This document shows, one piece after another, positions 9,398 through 17,615 of a DNA stretch of 64,000 nucleotides. The stretch is from Sulfuriferula thiophila (GTDB lineage: Bacteria; Pseudomonadota; Gammaproteobacteria; Burkholderiales; Sulfuriferulaceae). The position numbers and the translations under genes were made by a program. Below the pieces are notes generated by a model. That model worked only from the letters and a program-made list of their open reading frames with translations. It was not told the DNA's origin and searched no databases. The stretch lies in NCBI RefSeq assembly GCF_003864975.1, contig NZ_BHGL01000007.1:320359-384358 (forward strand), given 5' to 3'. Each line of letters opens with the position of its first letter. Position 1 is the first letter of the stretch.

Positions 9398-10228
9398 CTA
9401 CTCTTTCAATCGCGTTTCGCGATAAAGCTGACGATAACTATCATAGTCCTTATCATTTGCGACAACGAAACTTAATGTCTGCTCACTCTTTAGCAGAGTA
9501 GATGTCATTTGTAATATTTTCCGCCCCATGCTGTCATCTGCCATTCCCAGAAAAGCCTGCTGCACTTTCTGTATCGTACTCTCAGGCACACGTGCATTAA
9601 CCATGACCGGAAAATTCATGTAGGAGCCAGAAGTATATAAAACCCTGTAGTTAAATAACTCCCGTTGCGCATAACTTGACATCAAACGACTATTCACCCC
9701 GGCTGCCGCCACATGGCCAAGTTGCAGGCGCGCCATGGCCGCCTCCTGATTACCGGTAAATACCGGCTGAACCTTGACACCGGCTTTCACCAAAGCCGCC
9801 ATAGGCAGCTTATATCCAGCAAACCCTTCCGGTGACGGGAAAGCAACGCGCAGACCTTGCAAATCGGCAAGCTGTTGATAAGGAGAATCAGCCCGGACCA
9901 CAATTTGTCCACGTATACCCGGTATATTGAAACGGACGACAGGGTGATAACCCAGCTTTTCGCGCTCAGGCGTAAAGAACTGATTAGTATAAACTAAATC
10001 GAATTCGCCACGCTCCGCCATGGCCATGGTGTCTTGCGCGGTCTTGCCCATTTTAAGAGTCAATGCCACGCCACTTTTAGCACTGACATATTCCAGTATG
10101 GGATTCCACAGTTGGGCGGTAAGCAATATGGAACGCTGATTGAGCACACCAAATTGCAATGATTCAGCGGCACAAGACCATGAAGGAGAAACTAAACAAA
10201 TGAACAGGAACAGAATACTACGAAACAT
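9398..10228 (-). CDS. PhnD-like periplasmic substrate-binding protein
   Basis: 276-residue secreted protein of the phosphate/phosphonate ABC-transporter binding family (PhnD/SBP type). It has a signal peptide MFRSILFLFICLVSPSWS with an A-E-S cleavage region. Family motifs include FGVLNQRSI near the mature N-terminus, the WNPILEY segment, GEFDLVYTNQFF and GLRVAFPSPEGFAGY. No ABC permease or ATPase gene is nearby. The next gene, six bases downstream, is the membrane GGDEF-EAL protein, so it more likely feeds a sensor than a transporter. RBS: GGGGGG four bases before the ATG. The ligand is unknown. Confidence 0.85.
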   Translation of the reverse strand: MFRSILFLFICLVSPSWSCAAESLQFGVLNQRSILLTAQLWNPILEYVSAKSGVALTLKMGKTAQDTMAMAERGEFDLVYTNQFFTPEREKLGYHPVVRFNIPGIRGQIVVRADSPYQQLADLQGLRVAFPSPEGFAGYKLPMAALVKAGVKVQPVFTGNQEAAMARLQLGHVAAAGVNSRLMSSYAQRELFNYRVLYTSGSYMNFPVMVNARVPESTIQKVQQAFLGMADDSMGRKILQMTSTLLKSEQTLSFVVANDKDYDSYRQLYRETRLKE

Positions 10229-10299
10229 GCCACCCCCCTTTATATTGGTTTTATGTGTAGCACGATACCTCTATTAAACAGACAATTAACTTATCATAG

Positions 10300-10974
10300 T
10301 CACAACCTGTCTATTTGTAAACGCAATGCTGTCTCAGCGGAACCAACACCCGGGTGAAAGGGCAATACCCCCAGCAAAGGTGCAGTGATATGGTGTTGCA
10401 GCGTAGCCAGATTATCTTCCCGAACCAGCATACCCGGGTCCAGCTGATTGGCCACCCAACCGGCCAGCACCAGACCCTGATTGAGAATCGCCTGTACCGT
10501 CAGCAGCGCATGATTGATGCAGCCCAGCCGCATACCCACTACCAGTATCACTGGCAGCGCGAGTTGCTGCGCCAGATCGGCCATGGTGTCGGATTCATTC
10601 AGCGGCACGTAGAAGCCACCGGCGCCTTCTACTATTATTATATCGGCATGATTTTGTAAATCTGTATAACCACGATGGATGACTGCGAGGTCTATTCGGG
10701 AGTCGGCCTGGCTTGCCGCGATATGCGGTGCAATCGGCGGGTCAAACCGGTATGGGTTGCGGCTTTGCAATGGCGCCTCAATATTACTCGCCGCCTGCAA
10801 CTGCGCCACATCTTCCCAATACGGCTCACCGTCGCGCCACTCGCATCCGGCAGCCACCGGCTTCATGCCGACCACATGCAAACCTTGTGCAGCAAACGCA
10901 TGCAGCAGTGCAGCAGATACTAATGTTTTACCCACCCCGGTATCGGTGCCGGTGACGAAATAGCCGCGGCTCAC
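10300..10974 (-). CDS. bioD: Dethiobiotin synthetase
   Basis: ATP-dependent carboxylation and ring closure of DAPA to dethiobiotin. 224 residues, standard length. GYFVTGTDTGVGKTLVSAALL is the BioD-type P-loop; MKPVAAGCE carries the conserved substrate-binding lysine; EGAGGFYVPL is the third motif. Last gene of the bio operon, overlapping bioC by four bases. No clear terminator is seen in the 71 bases before the next gene. Confidence 0.96.
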   Translation of the reverse strand: MSRGYFVTGTDTGVGKTLVSAALLHAFAAQGLHVVGMKPVAAGCEWRDGEPYWEDVAQLQAASNIEAPLQSRNPYRFDPPIAPHIAASQADSRIDLAVIHRGYTDLQNHADIIIVEGAGGFYVPLNESDTMADLAQQLALPVILVVGMRLGCINHALLTVQAILNQGLVLAGWVANQLDPGMLVREDNLATLQHHITAPLLGVLPFHPGVGSAETALRLQIDRL

Positions 10975-11888
10975 ACCAGCCCTTTTTCGCTGCGGCGACG
11001 CTGGATATTCATCTGCACAATCTGATAGCCATCTGCAGTTTTAGTTTTTTGGTTGACCCAGGCATGGCCATAGATTACTTCGTACGTCGCTGGCAAGCGC
11101 CCGTCCTTGCGCCGGCGCTCGAACGCTGCTTCCAGCTTCTGCCAGCGCGCTCGACTGGTCAGCCCCGGATTACGTCCGGCAGTGACATTGTGCGCGCCGA
11201 TACCTTTCAGTTCACGCAGCATGGTTTTCAGATCGGCGTAGGTCAGGGTGATGTATTCCATGTCCATCACCGGCGTGTTGAAACCCGCGCTGACTAGCAC
11301 ATCGCCGATATCGTGCATATCCACAAACTGGTTAACATGGGAATAGCCATCCACCTCGGCAAACGCCGCACGCAGCTCTTTCAGCGTATCCGGTCCGAAG
11401 GTTGCGAACATCAGCAATCCGCCCGGTGCCAGCACCCGATACAGCTCGGCAAAACTGACATTCAGGTCATTACACCATTGCAGCGCCAGGCTCGACCACA
11501 CCATGTCCACGCTGGAAGTCTTCAAGGGCAACTGGTCTATGTCACCGCACAGCGCATGCAGCGGCGCACCGCGGCGCAGCTTCTGCCACAGGCTCTGCGG
11601 TGGGCAGGCAATCTTGAGCATGGCTTCCGCCAGATCCAGCGCCACGATTGCAGCCTCCGGGTAGCGGCTACGCAAGTGCTGCGTGCCATAACCGGTACCG
11701 GCACCCGCGTCCAGCAGCACCTTCGGCTGATGCTTGATGTAATCCAACCGTTCCAGCATGCGGTCAGCAATTTCGCGTTGCAGTACCGCATTCGCGTCAT
11801 AGGTCTGCGCTGCCCGATCAAACGCAACCCGCACCAAACGCTTATCGACAGTCAAAGCGTCGTTCGCCATATCCGCTTTATCTTTCAT
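10971..11888 (-). CDS. bioC: Malonyl-ACP O-methyltransferase
   Basis: SAM-dependent enzyme that methylates malonyl-ACP so that fatty-acid synthesis can build the pimelate chain. The SAM-binding motif is LLDAGAGTGYGTQHL, then ALDLAEAML; RVAFDRAAQTYDANAVLQ is the BioC N-terminal signature. 305 residues is longer than E. coli BioC (about 250), with a C-terminal extension typical of betaproteobacterial forms. It overlaps bioH by 11 bases if the first ATG is used; an internal ATG at 11870 would remove six residues and leave an eight-base gap. Confidence 0.93.
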   Translation of the reverse strand: MKDKADMANDALTVDKRLVRVAFDRAAQTYDANAVLQREIADRMLERLDYIKHQPKVLLDAGAGTGYGTQHLRSRYPEAAIVALDLAEAMLKIACPPQSLWQKLRRGAPLHALCGDIDQLPLKTSSVDMVWSSLALQWCNDLNVSFAELYRVLAPGGLLMFATFGPDTLKELRAAFAEVDGYSHVNQFVDMHDIGDVLVSAGFNTPVMDMEYITLTYADLKTMLRELKGIGAHNVTAGRNPGLTSRARWQKLEAAFERRRKDGRLPATYEVIYGHAWVNQKTKTADGYQIVQMNIQRRRSEKGLV

Positions 11889-12609
11889 CTAAAAATTCAA
11901 TTAACGCCGTTTCAAATTCGGCACGATGTGACAGAAATGGTGCGTGCGAAGCGCCGGGTATCACCTGCAAACGGCCATCCAGCAAGGCGGGTGCCAGCCA
12001 CTCTGCTGCACATACTGGTGCCAGCTGGTCAAAGCTGCCATGCACGACCAGCGTTGGCATGGTAATTTGACTCAACTGCGGGCGTAAATCCGCCTGCAGC
12101 AAAATCGTTAACCCGGCCTGCAATACCGCACTATCGGACTTGCCGCGCGCAAACAACAAACTGCGTAACCGTGCCAATACCGCACGCGCCTCCTCGTCGC
12201 CACGTGCCTGCAACGCCAGAAAACGCTTCAGCGTCACTTCGTAATTAACCGCCAGCTCTTCACCAAACTGTGTCAGCACTTCCGGTGCAATGCCACAATG
12301 CCAATCAGACCGTGTGGTAAAGCAAGGATTCGCGCCCACCAGTACCAGTCGCCGCACCCGCTGCGGCATCAACCGCGCCAGCGTCATCGCTACCTGCCCG
12401 CCCAGCGACCAGCCACACAGATCAAACAACGGCGGCAACTCGGCTGCAATTGCCTCGGCCAGATTTTCCAGCGTATACGGCGCTACCGCAGCACGCCCGC
12501 CATAACCCGGCATATCCACCAGTAGCGCACGCTCGCCCAGCGCTTCGGCCGTTGCCGTCCACACCCCGCCGTGCATACCCCAGCCATGCAACATTACTAG
12601 CGGCGTCAT
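11878..12609 (-). CDS. bioH: Pimeloyl-ACP methyl ester carboxylesterase
   Basis: Alpha/beta hydrolase that removes the methyl group from pimeloyl-ACP methyl ester, ending chain elongation. 243 residues. The oxyanion segment is LHGWGMHGGVW, the nucleophile elbow is CGWSLGGQVAM (Ser), then the acid near HGSFDQLAP and the catalytic His in GASHAPFLSH. It is placed between bioF and bioC, overlapping bioF by four bases, which supports BioH over a general esterase. Confidence 0.93.
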   Translation of the reverse strand: MTPLVMLHGWGMHGGVWTATAEALGERALLVDMPGYGGRAAVAPYTLENLAEAIAAELPPLFDLCGWSLGGQVAMTLARLMPQRVRRLVLVGANPCFTTRSDWHCGIAPEVLTQFGEELAVNYEVTLKRFLALQARGDEEARAVLARLRSLLFARGKSDSAVLQAGLTILLQADLRPQLSQITMPTLVVHGSFDQLAPVCAAEWLAPALLDGRLQVIPGASHAPFLSHRAEFETALIEFLDER

Positions 12610-13763
12610 GCGTTACCCATGGCATTTAACAGCAGCGCCACATCGGCTGCGCTGTGTGCCGCCGACAAGGTAATACGCAACCGCGCACTGTTGACCGGCA
12701 CAGTCGGTGGGCGTATCGCCGGTACCAGTATGCCCTGCTCCAGCAATGCACTGCTAATGGCTAATGTCGCTGCATTGCTGCCGATGATAACCGGCTGTAT
12801 CGGCGTAGCGCTGTCCAGCAACTCCCAGCCCTGCGCCTGCAACCCGTCGCGCAATTGCATAACCAGTTCACGCAAATGCGAGCGCCTGTCATCGGCACCC
12901 GCGATCACTTGCAGACTCGCCAGCAAGGCCGCCGACAATAGCGGTGGTGTTGCCGTGGTATAGATATAGGTACGCGCTTTTTGCAGCAGCCAGCTAATCA
13001 CATCTTTCTCCGCTGCCACCACCGCACCGGCCACACCCGCTGCTTTACCCAGTGTCGCCATGTAAATAATTCGCGGCGACTGTAAGCCGAAATGCGCCAG
13101 CGAGCCGCGACCACCCGCGCCAAGCACGCCAAAACCATGCGCATCGTCGACTAGCAGCCAGGCATCATGCGCCTCGCACAACGCCAGCAACGCCGGCAGA
13201 TCCGCCACATCGCCGTCCATGCTGAACACCGCATCGACCAGCACCAGCTTGCTGCGGGCAGTACTCGCTGCCATTAGCCGTGCTAATGCTGCCAGATCAT
13301 TGTGGGCATAACGGCTGAATTTCGCCCGTGACAGCAGCGCCGCGTCATTGAGTGAAGCATGATTGAGTTTGTCACCAAACACCTCACCTTCTCTGCCAAC
13401 CAACGCGGTCACTACCGCGATATTAGCCATATAGCCGGTAGAAAATAGCAAGGCGTCAGGCAAACCGATAAATCCGGCAAACTGCGATTCAAACTCATGA
13501 TGCGCGGCATGATGCCCGGTGATCAGATGCGAAGCGCCGGCACCGACGCCCATCTCCGGCAAGGCTAGTGCCACTGCCGCAGCCAGCGCGGGATGATTGG
13601 CCAGGCCGAGATAATCGTTACTGCAGAATGACAGCAGTTCGCGGCCATCGACCTGCACCCGCGCGCCCTGTGCGCTTTGCAGCATACGCCGCTGGCGCAA
13701 CAGGCCTTGTGCGCTTAGCGCGGTCAGCCCGCTGCGTATTTCAGAGAGTGCCGCAAACGTCAT
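12606..13763 (-). CDS. bioF: 8-amino-7-oxononanoate synthase (KAPA synthase)
   Basis: PLP-dependent condensation of pimeloyl-ACP (or CoA) with alanine. 385 residues. Motifs: SFCSNDYLGLANHP, GAGASHLITGHHAAHHEFE, LVDDAHGFGVLG with the PLP-ring aspartate, and TLGKAAGVAGAVV with the Schiff-base lysine. It starts nine bases after bioB ends and overlaps bioH by four bases, so translation is probably coupled. Confidence 0.96.
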   Translation of the reverse strand: MTFAALSEIRSGLTALSAQGLLRQRRMLQSAQGARVQVDGRELLSFCSNDYLGLANHPALAAAVALALPEMGVGAGASHLITGHHAAHHEFESQFAGFIGLPDALLFSTGYMANIAVVTALVGREGEVFGDKLNHASLNDAALLSRAKFSRYAHNDLAALARLMAASTARSKLVLVDAVFSMDGDVADLPALLALCEAHDAWLLVDDAHGFGVLGAGGRGSLAHFGLQSPRIIYMATLGKAAGVAGAVVAAEKDVISWLLQKARTYIYTTATPPLLSAALLASLQVIAGADDRRSHLRELVMQLRDGLQAQGWELLDSATPIQPVIIGSNAATLAISSALLEQGILVPAIRPPTVPVNSARLRITLSAAHSAADVALLLNAMGNA

Positions 13764-13772
13764 CTACCCGCC

Positions 13773-14762
13773 TTAACCGCAGGTATTACAAGCCGCAGCA
13801 CCTTGTGGCTGTATACCCAGTTTGGCCAGCAGATCACGATCACGCTGCACGTCCGGGTTACCCGTAGTCAGCAACTTCTCGCCGTAAAATATCGAATTCG
13901 CCCCAGCCAGGAAACACAAGGCCTGAATGGCTTCCGACATCGCGCTGCGTCCGGCCGACAGACGCACATAGCTCTTGGCCAGCACGATGCGCGCCACTGC
14001 GATAGTGCGCACGAACTCCAGTTGATCCAATGCTTCGGTATCCTGCAACGGTGTGCCTTCTACCTGCACCAGCATGTTGATAGGCACCGATTCCGGTTGC
14101 GGCGTCAGATTGCCCAGTTGCGCAATCAGCCCGGCACGTTGCGTACGCGACTCACCCATACCGACGATACCGCCGCAGCACACGTTGATTTCAGCGCCAC
14201 GCACACGCTCCAGCGTGTCCAGTCGGTCCTGATACGTGCGGGTGGTAATCACCTCACCGTAGAATTCCGGTGCGGTATCGAGATTGTGATTGTAGTAATC
14301 CAGTCCGGCGTCTTTCAACTGCTCAGCCTGTCCGTCCTTGAGCATGCCCAATGTGGCGCAGGCTTCCAGCCCCAAATCCTTGATACCTTTCACCATTGCC
14401 AGCACCGGCTCCAAATCGCGTTGCTTGGGGCCGCGCCAGGCTGCACCCATACAGAAACGGGTAGCACCGGCTTCTTTGGCGGCACGCGCAGCGGTCATCA
14501 CCGTATCGATATCCAGCAACAGCTCGGCCTCAACATCGGTGCTGTAACGCGCTGCCTGCGGGCAATAGCCGCAATCCTCGGAACAGCCGCCTGTCTTGAT
14601 CGACATCAGCGTGGACAATTGCACCACGTTTGGATCAAAGGTCTCGCGGTGCACGCTCTGTGCACGGTACATCAGATCACTGAAAGGCAAGGCGAATAGC
14701 GCCTCGACATCGGCCACGCGCAATTTTGCTGCTTCAGCAGCGGGTTGAGTCATATCATTCAT
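13773..14762 (-). CDS. bioB: Biotin synthase
   Basis: Radical-SAM enzyme inserting sulfur into dethiobiotin. 329 residues. [10 protein letters not shown] gives the CxxxCxxC cysteines of the [4Fe-4S] cluster; [13 protein letters not shown] and RLSAGRS carry residues for the [2Fe-2S] cluster and its Arg ligand. The C-terminus CNTCG is common in proteobacterial BioB. The start at 14762 overlaps the end of the upstream membrane gene by eight bases. Confidence 0.97.
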   Translation of the reverse strand: MNDMTQPAAEAAKLRVADVEALFALPFSDLMYRAQSVHRETFDPNVVQLSTLMSIKTGGCSEDCGYCPQAARYSTDVEAELLLDIDTVMTAARAAKEAGATRFCMGAAWRGPKQRDLEPVLAMVKGIKDLGLEACATLGMLKDGQAEQLKDAGLDYYNHNLDTAPEFYGEVITTRTYQDRLDTLERVRGAEINVCCGGIVGMGESRTQRAGLIAQLGNLTPQPESVPINMLVQVEGTPLQDTEALDQLEFVRTIAVARIVLAKSYVRLSAGRSAMSEAIQALCFLAGANSIFYGEKLLTTGNPDVQRDRDLLAKLGIQPQGAAACNTCG

Positions 14763-15138
14763 GGTTTTCTACCTCTATAGTTAAGTCTTGCCAGTTTTCA
14801 CGTCCGGCGCGGATAATGTCCCACAAGCCGAAAGGCACGACCACGACGACGAGTATCAGCCAGGCCGCCACCAGCCCATGCCAGTTATTAAATAAGCTGT
14901 AAATCGGTTGGCCGAACACGACCATCGCGCCAGTGGCGCCGTAAAAACGGTAGCCGGAAATGCGGTTGTAATACACGGTGCGCGGATTGGGATGATGCGC
15001 CACCGAGGCGTAAGCGAATATCGATGCCGCAATCCAGATCATCAACAGCGGCGCGATCAGGGTTGCCGTGATACTGGCGATATTGAACAGGCGCGCAGCA
15101 AACAGCGCACTCTTGCCAGTAATCGTTTTAGTTGCCAT
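14755..15138 (-). CDS. Small membrane protein leading the biotin operon
   Basis: 127 residues, function not recognised. There are two or three membrane segments: about 22-46 (hydrophobic, ending ASIFAYA), a weaker one around 66-80, and about 88-110 ([18 protein letters not shown]). A GGGAG lies seven bases before the ATG. It overlaps bioB by eight bases, so it is the first gene of the bioBFHCD transcript. A role in biotin or precursor uptake is possible, but it does not look like BioY or YigM. Gene presence is well supported; function is not. Confidence 0.75.
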   Translation of the reverse strand: MATKTITGKSALFAARLFNIASITATLIAPLLMIWIAASIFAYASVAHHPNPRTVYYNRISGYRFYGATGAMVVFGQPIYSLFNNWHGLVAAWLILVVVVVPFGLWDIIRAGRENWQDLTIEVENHE

Positions 15139-15199
15139 TAACCACTCCCGGAGACAATAATAGGCTGAATTTTCTTTGATTTTAACCAGATAGTCAATT

Positions 15200-15910
15200 T
15201 TGAATCACACCTTATTAAACATCTGCTCAAATTTTATACAATCCCTGCTGCCGCAGAACTGTCTGCTGTGCACTGCCGAGGCCGGACATGCGGCTCTCTG
15301 CCCATCCTGTATGGCTGAGCTGCCGCTGCATACCGCCCCGGCCTGCCCGATTTGCGCATACCCGACCCTGTCCGGCGAAGTATGCGGTGCCTGCCTAAGC
15401 CACCCGCCCGCCTACCGCCGCAGCCACGCCACCTACATCTACCGCTACCCACTGGATCAGTTGGTGCAGGCACTCAAATACCATCACCAGTTTGCCGTGA
15501 TCGATACCCTCATCGCGCCGTTGCTGAGCAGCATCCACTCGACAAACGAGCCTCTGCCCGACGCCATCATCGCCATGCCGCTGCACCCTAACCGTTTACG
15601 CGAACGCGGTTTCAACCAGTCGCAACAACTGGCACGCACTATCGCCAACCAACTAAAACTGCCCTTACTCGACCACGCCTGCCAGCGCAACCGCGATACC
15701 CCGCCGCAAGCCGCGCTGCCACTCAAAGAGCGGCAGCAGAATATACGCAATGCCTTCAGTTGCGACGCCAGTGTCGCCGGCAAACGCATTGCCATTGTCG
15801 ATGATGTAATGACCAGCGGCAGCACGCTGGATAGCCTGGCGCGGACTTTATTGAAGGCCGGCGCGGTGGAAGTACAGTGCTGGGTGGTGGCGCGGGCGGT
15901 GATGAAATAA
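15200..15910 (+). CDS. comF: ComF-family phosphoribosyltransferase-like protein
   Basis: 236 residues. The N-terminal zinc-finger-like part has CLLC, CPSC, CPIC and CGAC pairs; the C-terminal half has the PRTase signature RIAIVDDVMTSGSTLDSLA. ComF/GntX proteins are linked to DNA uptake or use of external DNA; the biochemical role is unclear. The start is a TTG at 15200, chosen because the next in-frame ATG falls within the zinc-finger region. It is divergent from the biotin operon with 61 bases between, so both promoters are crammed there. comF next to bioC-containing clusters is common in betaproteobacteria. Confidence 0.88.
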   Translation: MNHTLLNICSNFIQSLLPQNCLLCTAEAGHAALCPSCMAELPLHTAPACPICAYPTLSGEVCGACLSHPPAYRRSHATYIYRYPLDQLVQALKYHHQFAVIDTLIAPLLSSIHSTNEPLPDAIIAMPLHPNRLRERGFNQSQQLARTIANQLKLPLLDHACQRNRDTPPQAALPLKERQQNIRNAFSCDASVAGKRIAIVDDVMTSGSTLDSLARTLLKAGAVEVQCWVVARAVMK

Positions 15911-16004
15911 GTTACCCACCATAATACTGATTTCAGTGCGCAGGATAATGATATAAATAACACGCCAATTCGTGCAACGAAAATGAACCCGAGAGTGAGC
16001 TATA

Positions 16005-16793
16005 AAAACATTTACAACCCTACTTAAACTGGTTTTGCTGTTGCTCAGTATGAGCCTGAGCCTGCATGCCCAGGCTTTCTATCTGTTTGGCACAAACTAG
16101 ACGGAAGAAGTGTTGCTGCATGATGGTAGCAAGCTGATGGTGGAGCGATCTCAGGATCAAGGTGGTAGTCATGAGATTGGTCAGGATTCATCAATCAGCA
16201 AGCAATCCATCAGTTTTAAGATGCCTGGTTCGGGTTAAAAAGTCGTATGGGAAGATGACGAAACCGAAGACGTCGGGCACGCCAACTTCGACGCCATTTT
16301 GCTGGACATATCAAAAGGTACGCCTTATCTGGCAGTCATTCCTATGCTATGCCCCTCCTACAATAAATGGGGCAGACCCAATCCCCCGTATGTTTTCTTT
16401 AAATATGATGGCGCGACCTGGCAGCGTATATCGCTTGGTGAATTCCCTGGTGAATTTAAAGATATTGCCAACCTGACAGTCAGCCCATCAAAGAAACAAA
16501 GAAATGAGATGATTCCGGAATTTCATGCTAAAGGCTATGTGTCCGCCGAAACAGTGATTAAGCAGAATGTTAGACTCAAGGAATATGGTCGTGTCATCCG
16601 CACCGCAAGCCCGGAATTGGATCGGAAAGACTGCCCTCATGACATTCCAGATGGGCATAATGGGTGGATAGGAATAGGCTTCTTTACGATAGGTCACTCA
16701 TATGAGAAATGCATACGAGCATGCGTCATAAACAACATGAGTGCGCCGTATTGCCCCTGTGACAGACTATTTAAAGAGAATAAGGACCAATAA
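16005..16793 (+). pseudogene. Decayed gene for a small secreted protein
   Basis: One frame runs from 16005 to the TAA at 16791 with coding character: a signal-peptide-like start (KTFTTLLKLVLLLLSMSLSLHAQA in two halves), then a polar Cys-containing domain ending in APYCPCDRLFKENKDQ. It is interrupted by TAG at 16098-16100 and TAA at 16236-16238. The codon where ATG would be expected is ATA (16002-16004), three codons after an in-frame TGA. So the start and two sense codons look mutated. The 3' part (16299-16793, 164 codons) is still open from a TTG. I do not recognise the family. It sits just upstream of a toxin-antitoxin pair, a usual place for gene decay. Confidence 0.7.
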
Positions 16794-16795
16794 TC

Positions 16796-16900
16796 ATGGA
16801 TAACAACTTTCTGATTCAGTATGCGTTGATGGCTGGCGGTTCACAAACATCGAGGCCAAGTCTAGAAAAAATGCATTTACAAACTAAGTATTTGCAATAG
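16796..16900 (+). CDS. Possible 34-codon ORF before higBA
   Basis: ATG at 16796 with AAGGA about eight bases upstream and a stop at 16898-16900. The product starts MDNNFLIQYALMAGGS and has no recognised motif. It begins three bases after the pseudogene frame ends and its stop lies inside the higBA operator palindrome. It may be a small gene, a leader peptide or the remnant of a longer gene. Low certainty. Confidence 0.3.
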   Translation: MDNNFLIQYALMAGGSQTSRPSLEKMHLQTKYLQ

Positions 16901-16918
16901 TCCCAATACGGGACTATT
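16896..16918. promoter_or_regulatory. higBA operator palindrome
   Basis: AATAGTCCC (16896-16904) and GGGACTATT (16910-16918) are perfect 9-bp inverted arms with a 5-base spacer, ending eight bases before the higB ATG. This position suits binding by HigA or the HigBA complex to repress its own promoter. Confidence 0.75.
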
Positions 16919-16926
16919 ATTAACAC

Positions 16927-17232
16927 ATGAAAATCATCGCCGTTAAACAGCTTAGGGAATTCTGGGTTCGGTTTCCCGATGCCGAGCAGCATCTCAAAGC
17001 ATGGGTAGATGAAATTAAGCATGCAGCATGGACACAGCCTGCCGATATTAAAGAGAAATACCGCAACGCCAGCATACTTAAAAATCGTCGCGTTGTGTTT
17101 AATATCAAAGGTAATGACTATCGGTTAGTGGTATCAGTCGCCTACCGTTTTCAGGCGGTATACATCAAATTCATTGGCACGCACAAGGAATACGATGAGA
17201 TCGATGTAGAAACTATAGAAATGGAGAATTAA
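16927..17232 (+). CDS. higB: HigB-type mRNA interferase toxin
   Basis: 101 residues of the RelE/HigB superfamily (HigB_toxin branch). Toxins of this branch cut mRNA on the ribosome. Seen: basic segments KYRNASILKNRRVVFNIKG, the core YRLVVSVAYRFQAVYIKF and the family ending FIGTHKEYDEIDVETI. The gene precedes its antitoxin, the typical hig order, and overlaps it by one base (TAATG). An operator palindrome lies immediately upstream. Confidence 0.9.
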   Translation: MKIIAVKQLREFWVRFPDAEQHLKAWVDEIKHAAWTQPADIKEKYRNASILKNRRVVFNIKGNDYRLVVSVAYRFQAVYIKFIGTHKEYDEIDVETIEMEN

Positions 17233-17615
17233 TGATGGAAATCCGCCCTATTCGTACCGAAGAAGATTACCAGATGGTCATGCATGAAGTTGCCGCGTAC
17301 TTTGACAACGAGCCCGAACCTGGCACATCGGACGGTGATCGCTTCGAGATATTACTGACATTGGTCGAAGCTTACGAAGCTAACCACTTTCCCGTAGACT
17401 TACCCGACCCTGTTGAAGCTATCAAATTTCGCATGGAGCAGGCAGGGTTAACCCCAAAAGATCTCGTACCCATGATCGGCAAGCTTAACCGGGTGTATGA
17501 AATACTCAACCGCACGCGCCCATTAACACTGCGCATGATCTGGAATCTGCATGACAAACTTGGCATTCCGGCGGAAAGCCTGATACGTCCACCGAAAGAT
17601 TTATTGGCCGCTTGA
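17232..17615 (+). CDS. higA: HigA-type antitoxin
   Basis: 127 residues. The C-terminal half is an XRE-type helix-turn-helix (about 65-120: FRMEQAGLTPKDLVPMIG, then the recognition-helix region NRVYEILNRTRPLTL). The N-terminal half (MEIRPIRTEEDYQMV) is the acidic toxin-binding part common to HigA proteins. Two ATGs (17232 and 17235) are possible. It neutralises HigB and probably represses the operon through the palindrome at 16896-16918. The 3' end overlaps the converging epimerase-like gene by 15 bases. Confidence 0.9.
   Translation: MMEIRPIRTEEDYQMVMHEVAAYFDNEPEPGTSDGDRFEILLTLVEAYEANHFPVDLPDPVEAIKFRMEQAGLTPKDLVPMIGKLNRVYEILNRTRPLTLRMIWNLHDKLGIPAESLIRPPKDLLAA

Noticed and set aside
15139-15199. 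BirA or BioR operator between comF and the biotin operon
   Set aside because: The divergent gap has no TTGTAAACC-type dyad; TTGACT and GGTTAA pieces are not arranged as a known operator.
16005-16793. Programmed stop-codon readthrough or recoding across TAG and TAA in one frame
   Set aside because: Two different stop codons plus a lost ATG fit decay better; no SECIS-like or PYLIS-like hairpin was obvious downstream.
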